Under the pieces are notes generated by a model. That model did no database searches. It was not told where the DNA came from and saw only the letters and a program-made list of their open reading frames with translations. DNA of 64,000 nucleotides, from positions 1,414,001-1,478,000 of the forward strand of contig NZ_CP081870.1 in assembly GCF_022170785.1 (NCBI RefSeq), written 5' to 3'. The DNA comes from Rossellomorea marisflavi (GTDB taxonomy: Bacteria; Bacillota; Bacilli; Bacillales; Bacillaceae_B). Shown piece by piece: positions 60,716-64,000 of this stretch; the stretch's first letter is position 1; the number at the start of each line of letters is the position of its first letter. Both the position numbers and the translations under genes were made by a program.

Positions 60716-61394
60716 CATTTACCAGGATCCTCAGGCAATGATTGATATACTACAAAGCTCCCTGCTTCCTTTGATCAAGGGAGCTTTGTATTATTCCATC
60801 CCTCTGACGCTCATATCATTTGCCGTGGGTATGATTCTGGCCATCTTGACTGCATTAGCGAGACTTTCAAAGTACAAAGTGCTCCAAATCATCGCAAGGG
60901 TCTATGTATCTGCAATCCGGGGTACACCTCTATTGGTGCAATTATTCATTATTTTTTATGGCCTGCCGAATCTTGGAATCAGATTTCCTGCCTTCTTGGC
61001 AGCAGTCATCGCCTTCTCCTTGAATAAGGGGGCATATTCATCTGAAATCATCCGTGCTGCCATCCAATCAATACCGAAGGGTCAATGGGAAGCAGGTTCG
61101 TCCATCGGTATGACCTATGGTCAGACGTTATGGCGCATCATCCTCCCCCAAGCAGCTAGAGTTTCGATTCCACCGCTTGCCAACTCATTCATTTCACTTG
61201 TGAAGGATACATCTCTTGCGTCGCTCATCCTCGTGACTGAGATGTTCAGAATCGCACAGCAGATTGCAGCCACGAACTATGAATTCCTGCTGATTTATAT
61301 GGAAGCGGCACTCCTATACTGGGTATTGTGCTTCATCCTATCCGTCATACAGGGCCGCATCGAGAATCGACTCGATCGATATATAGCGAAATAA
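60696..61394 (+). CDS. tcyB: Cystine ABC transporter, permease
   Basis: 232 residues, five to six membrane helices, HisMQ family. [24 protein letters not shown] opens the membrane domain; the coupling loop is [45 protein letters not shown] (about residues 112-156). As given, the gene overlaps tcyA by 20 bases; a start at ATG 60738 (MIDILQSS) would remove the overlap and 14 residues, and the ribosome sites do not decide. Confidence 0.88.
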   Translation: MYLLSTSIYQDPQAMIDILQSSLLPLIKGALYYSIPLTLISFAVGMILAILTALARLSKYKVLQIIARVYVSAIRGTPLLVQLFIIFYGLPNLGIRFPAFLAAVIAFSLNKGAYSSEIIRAAIQSIPKGQWEAGSSIGMTYGQTLWRIILPQAARVSIPPLANSFISLVKDTSLASLILVTEMFRIAQQIAATNYEFLLIYMEAALLYWVLCFILSVIQGRIENRLDRYIAK

Positions 61395-61417
61395 TTGTTA
61401 GAAAAAGGAGATTTATC

Positions 61418-62152
61418 ATGATTTCCATAAAAGGATTAACCAAACGATTCGATGATCTTGAAGTGCTTAAAGGCATGAGCGCCGAGATTAAAAAGGGTGA
61501 AGTCGTCGTACTTGTAGGCCCATCGGGGTCAGGGAAGACGACATTCCTTCGCTGCCTCAATGCCCTTGAGATACCGAATGAAGGAGTTGTCTCCATCGGG
61601 GGAACGACCATCGACTTCAAAGGTCGCGTGGCCAAAAACGAACTCCTTGAAATGAGAAGAAGGACCGGTATGGTCTTTCAAAGCTATAACCTTTTCCCTC
61701 ATAAAACCGCCTTGGAAAACGTCATGGAAGGTCCGGTGGTCGTTCAAGGGAAAAGCCGAGAGGAAGCAAAAGCACAGGCTGTAAAACTGCTTGAGAAGGT
61801 AGGCTTGGGAGATAAGGTCGACTTCTATCCTTATCAACTTTCAGGCGGTCAACAGCAAAGGGTCGGGATTGCAAGGGCTCTCGCAATCGAACCAGAGGTC
61901 ATGCTTTTCGATGAACCGACCTCAGCGCTTGATCCGGAGCTTGTAGCCGACGTTCTTGCCGTCATGAAGGAGCTTGCCGAAGAGGGTATGACCATGGTGG
62001 TCGTCACGCATGAAATGAGATTTGCCAAAGATGTGGCTGACCGCGTCATCTTCATGGATGGTGGCCATATCCTTGAAGAAGGCCCTCCTGAGCAGGTACT
62101 TGACAATCCGAAGAATGAACGGACGCGTCAGTTCTTGAATCTTATACATTGA
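61418..62152 (+). CDS. tcyC: Cystine ABC transporter, ATPase
   Basis: 244 residues, polar amino acid ABC ATPase. Walker [10 protein letters not shown] (about residue 34), Q-loop [22 protein letters not shown], signature [15 protein letters not shown] (about 136), Walker [17 protein letters not shown] and His switch [18 protein letters not shown] 61418 follows AAAAAGGAG at 7 bases. A strong terminator ends the operon. Confidence 0.92.
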   Translation: MISIKGLTKRFDDLEVLKGMSAEIKKGEVVVLVGPSGSGKTTFLRCLNALEIPNEGVVSIGGTTIDFKGRVAKNELLEMRRRTGMVFQSYNLFPHKTALENVMEGPVVVQGKSREEAKAQAVKLLEKVGLGDKVDFYPYQLSGGQQQRVGIARALAIEPEVMLFDEPTSALDPELVADVLAVMKELAEEGMTMVVVTHEMRFAKDVADRVIFMDGGHILEEGPPEQVLDNPKNERTRQFLNLIH

Positions 62153-62160
62153 TACTCATC

Positions 62161-62197
62161 CGCTCTCTGTCCATTATGGACAGGGAGCGTTTTTTTG
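62161..62197 (+). terminator. Intrinsic terminator of tcyABC
   Basis: CGCTCTCTGTCC-ATTAT-GGACAGGGAGCG followed by TTTTTTT (one T-G pair). Confidence 0.92.
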
Positions 62198-62296
62198 TGC
62201 AGATGGGAACGAATATTCATCAACCTTGTCCATAATAGGTTAGTTCGTTGAAATTAGTGGAAATATGAATATATGACCAGAAAAGGAGGAATCATG

Positions 62297-63670
62297 ATGG
62301 ATTACAGGATCGAGAAGGATACCATCGGGGAAATGAAAGTACCCGCAGATAAATACTGGGGGGCTCAGACCCAACGGAGCAAGGAGAACTTCCCCATCGG
62401 AGGGGAGAAGATGCCCCTTGAAGTTACATATGCTTTCGCCCATCTGAAAAAAGCCGCAGCGAGGGCGAATCATGCATTGGGAAAACTATCGGTCACCAAG
62501 GCGGATGCCATTGCAAGGGCGTGTGAAGACATCCTTTCGGGGGATCTCGATGATCACTTCCCCCTTGTGGTCTGGCAGACTGGAAGCGGCACCCAGTCGA
62601 ATATGAATGTCAATGAAGTGGTGGCATACAGGGCGAATGAAACCCTGGCAGGGGAAGAGAGGGTTCATCCCAATGATGATGTCAACATGTCACAGAGCTC
62701 CAATGATACGTTCCCGACGGCCATGCATGTTGCTGCATTAATGGAACTGGATAAATGTCTCCTTCCATCCCTGGATCAATTGATTGCAACGCTTAGGGAA
62801 AAAGAAGAGAGGTTCCAGGATATCATCAAGATCGGGCGGACCCATCTCCAGGATGCGACTCCCTTGACCCTGGGACAGGAGATCAGCGGCTGGAGGGCCA
62901 TGATGGAGAAATCCAAGGCGATGATCCTGGAGTCATCACGTCATCTGTTGCCCCTCGCAATCGGGGGGACCGCCGTTGGAACGGGCATCAATGCAGACCC
63001 GACATTCGGAAGCCGGGTCGCACAGGAGCTGGAATCACAAACGGGGTATGCCTTTCAGTCATCGGACAATAAATTCCATGCGCTCACTTCTCATGATGAG
63101 CTCGTCTTCGTCCACGGTGCATTGAAAGCACTCGCTGCAGATCTCATGAAAGTGGCCAATGATGTCCGATGGCTTTCAAGCGGTCCCAGAAGCGGGATAG
63201 GAGAATTGACCATCCCTGCAAATGAGCCGGGAAGCTCCATCATGCCTGGCAAGGTGAATCCTACTCAGAGTGAAGCAGTCACCATGGTAGCAACACAAGT
63301 TTTCGGGAATGATGCAGCTATCGGTTTTGCAGCTAGCCAGGGAAACTTTGAATTGAATGTATTCAAGCCGGTCATCATCTATAATGCACTGCAGTCCATC
63401 CGCCTTTTGGGAGATGGGATCCAATCATTCAATGACCGCTGCATCGAAGGATTGGAGGCGAATCTCGATGTGATTGAAGGGTTTGTATCCCGTTCCCTGA
63501 TGCTTGTGACCGCCCTCAACCCTCATATTGGATATGAGAAGGCGGCAGAAATCGCCAAAAAGGCCCACCAAGAAGGATGGACCTTGAAAGAATCTGCTCT
63601 GAAAAGCGGATATGTGACGGAAGAACAGTATGATGAATGGATCAATCCTGAAGACATGGTGAACAAATAA
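62297..63670 (+). CDS. fumC: Fumarate hydratase, class II
   Basis: 457 residues. It hydrates fumarate to malate in the TCA cycle (CitG in B. subtilis). The class II signature [12 protein letters not shown] (about residues 314-325) holds the catalytic Ser loop; earlier blocks are [15 protein letters not shown] (about 94-108), [11 protein letters not shown] (about 135-145) and [16 protein letters not shown] (about 180-195). ATG 62297 is chosen because AAAAGGAGG lies 7 bases upstream. Monocistronic and convergent with the SASP gene. Confidence 0.95.
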   Translation: MDYRIEKDTIGEMKVPADKYWGAQTQRSKENFPIGGEKMPLEVTYAFAHLKKAAARANHALGKLSVTKADAIARACEDILSGDLDDHFPLVVWQTGSGTQSNMNVNEVVAYRANETLAGEERVHPNDDVNMSQSSNDTFPTAMHVAALMELDKCLLPSLDQLIATLREKEERFQDIIKIGRTHLQDATPLTLGQEISGWRAMMEKSKAMILESSRHLLPLAIGGTAVGTGINADPTFGSRVAQELESQTGYAFQSSDNKFHALTSHDELVFVHGALKALAADLMKVANDVRWLSSGPRSGIGELTIPANEPGSSIMPGKVNPTQSEAVTMVATQVFGNDAAIGFAASQGNFELNVFKPVIIYNALQSIRLLGDGIQSFNDRCIEGLEANLDVIEGFVSRSLMLVTALNPHIGYEKAAEIAKKAHQEGWTLKESALKSGYVTEEQYDEWINPEDMVNK

Positions 63671-63694
63671 AAAAACCCCCGGAAATACCGGGGG
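63668..63694 (-). terminator. Intrinsic terminator of the SASP gene
   Basis: CCCCCGG-AAATA-CCGGGGG followed on the minus strand by TTTTTTTATT; it starts 9 bases after the SASP stop and overlaps the fumC stop codon. Confidence 0.88.
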
Positions 63695-63702
63695 ACTGTG
63701 CA

Positions 63703-63912
63703 TTATTTGTAGCTTCCGCCAAGTTGTTGTTCAGCCATTTGAACAAGGCGTTTCGTGATTTCTCCACCTACAGAACCGTTAGCGCGTGCAGTAGTGTCTG
63801 CTCCTAATTGTACGCCGAATTCTGAAGCGATTTCGTACTTCATTTGGTCGATTGCTTGCTGAGCTCCAGGAGCAACCAGTTGGTTAGATGAGTTGTTACG
63901 AGATTGTGCCAT
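63703..63912 (-). CDS. Alpha/beta-type small acid-soluble spore protein
   Basis: 69 residues, standard SASP size. [49 protein letters not shown] contains the GPR protease cleavage context EIASEF and the two conserved DNA-binding blocks. It coats spore DNA, protects against UV (shifting damage to spore photoproduct, the SplB substrate) and supplies amino acids at germination. ATG 63912 (MAQSRNN) has AAGGAG 9 bases upstream. Expression is expected from sigma-G in the forespore; no promoter was assigned. The particular paralogue (sspA-D) cannot be told. Confidence 0.95.
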   Translation of the reverse strand: MAQSRNNSSNQLVAPGAQQAIDQMKYEIASEFGVQLGADTTARANGSVGGEITKRLVQMAEQQLGGSYK

Positions 63913-64000
63913 GTTGTTCATCTCCTTAAAGTATAAGAATTTTATTGGCTGGGTCAGCTGGGTTTGCACCAGCTCGCATTCCATGAGCGACCATCTGGTA

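Overview
The window reads as chromosomal DNA of an endospore-forming member of the Bacillaceae. It carries an alpha/beta-type SASP gene, spoVR, the splA-splB spore photoproduct lyase pair and a KinB-like sporulation kinase. Regulation is typical Firmicutes: a T-box leader, a THI-box (TPP) riboswitch, Rex boxes, a PurBox pair and many intrinsic terminators. GC content looks moderate (mid-40s percent by eye). Several gene orders match Bacillus subtilis: yhcT-yhcU-yhcX-pgcA-yhcY-yhcZ-yhdA-yhdB-yhdC, yvgN next to helD (yvgS), and bmrC-bmrD. Long, gently diverged repeats suggest a Bacillus/Rossellomorea-type marine or soil species, but genus cannot be fixed from this window.

Layout. 0-8.5 kb: end of an STAS-domain gene, a hydrolase, a kinase-like phosphotransferase, proC plus a quinone-reductase-type flavoprotein, a SIMPL-domain gene behind a Pro/Gly-rich gene, Rex-controlled ldh, a GNAT gene and TPR gene, and a purine permease with a PurBox pair. 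8.6-9.8 kb: five tandem copies of a GC-rich ~235-bp unit. 9.9-14.5 kb: LrpC-like regulator opposite an AhpD-like gene, T-box-tyrZ, then a MerR regulator overlapping tyrZ and its MFS target behind a 19-bp-spacer MerR promoter. 14.6-24 kb: DinB-family gene, Rex-controlled cydDC, nitroreductase, CcpB-like regulator, ATP-grasp gene, KinB-like kinase, HAD phosphatase. 24-41 kb: helD, yvgN, the yhc/yhd block, bdbC plus a membrane thioredoxin, spoVR. 41-47 kb: two dispersed repeat families, an aldo/keto reductase, and a TPP-riboswitch operon thiY-(thiamine-binding protein)-thiX-thiZ-tatD-like. 47-54.6 kb: splAB, a catalytically degenerate ArsC-like gene, a DAACS symporter, putP with a 35-residue accessory ORF, phrB, a universal stress protein. 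54.7-64 kb: a 22-residue membrane peptide, a leader/attenuator region driving bmrCD, tcyABC, fumC and an SASP gene.

Themes. NADH-responsive control by Rex links fermentation (ldh) with assembly of cytochrome bd oxidase (cydDC). UV repair is represented twice within 7 kb (splB and phrB). Three transport systems have visible regulatory DNA (thi riboswitch, MerR operator, bmr leader). Mobile-looking, non-coding hairpin elements of at least two families sit almost exactly at gene 3' ends and could serve as portable terminators. The most rewarding places for a second look are the bmrCD leader, the hairpin elements with covarying stems, the tandem array, the TatD-like gene in the thiamine operon and the cysteine-less ArsC homologue.
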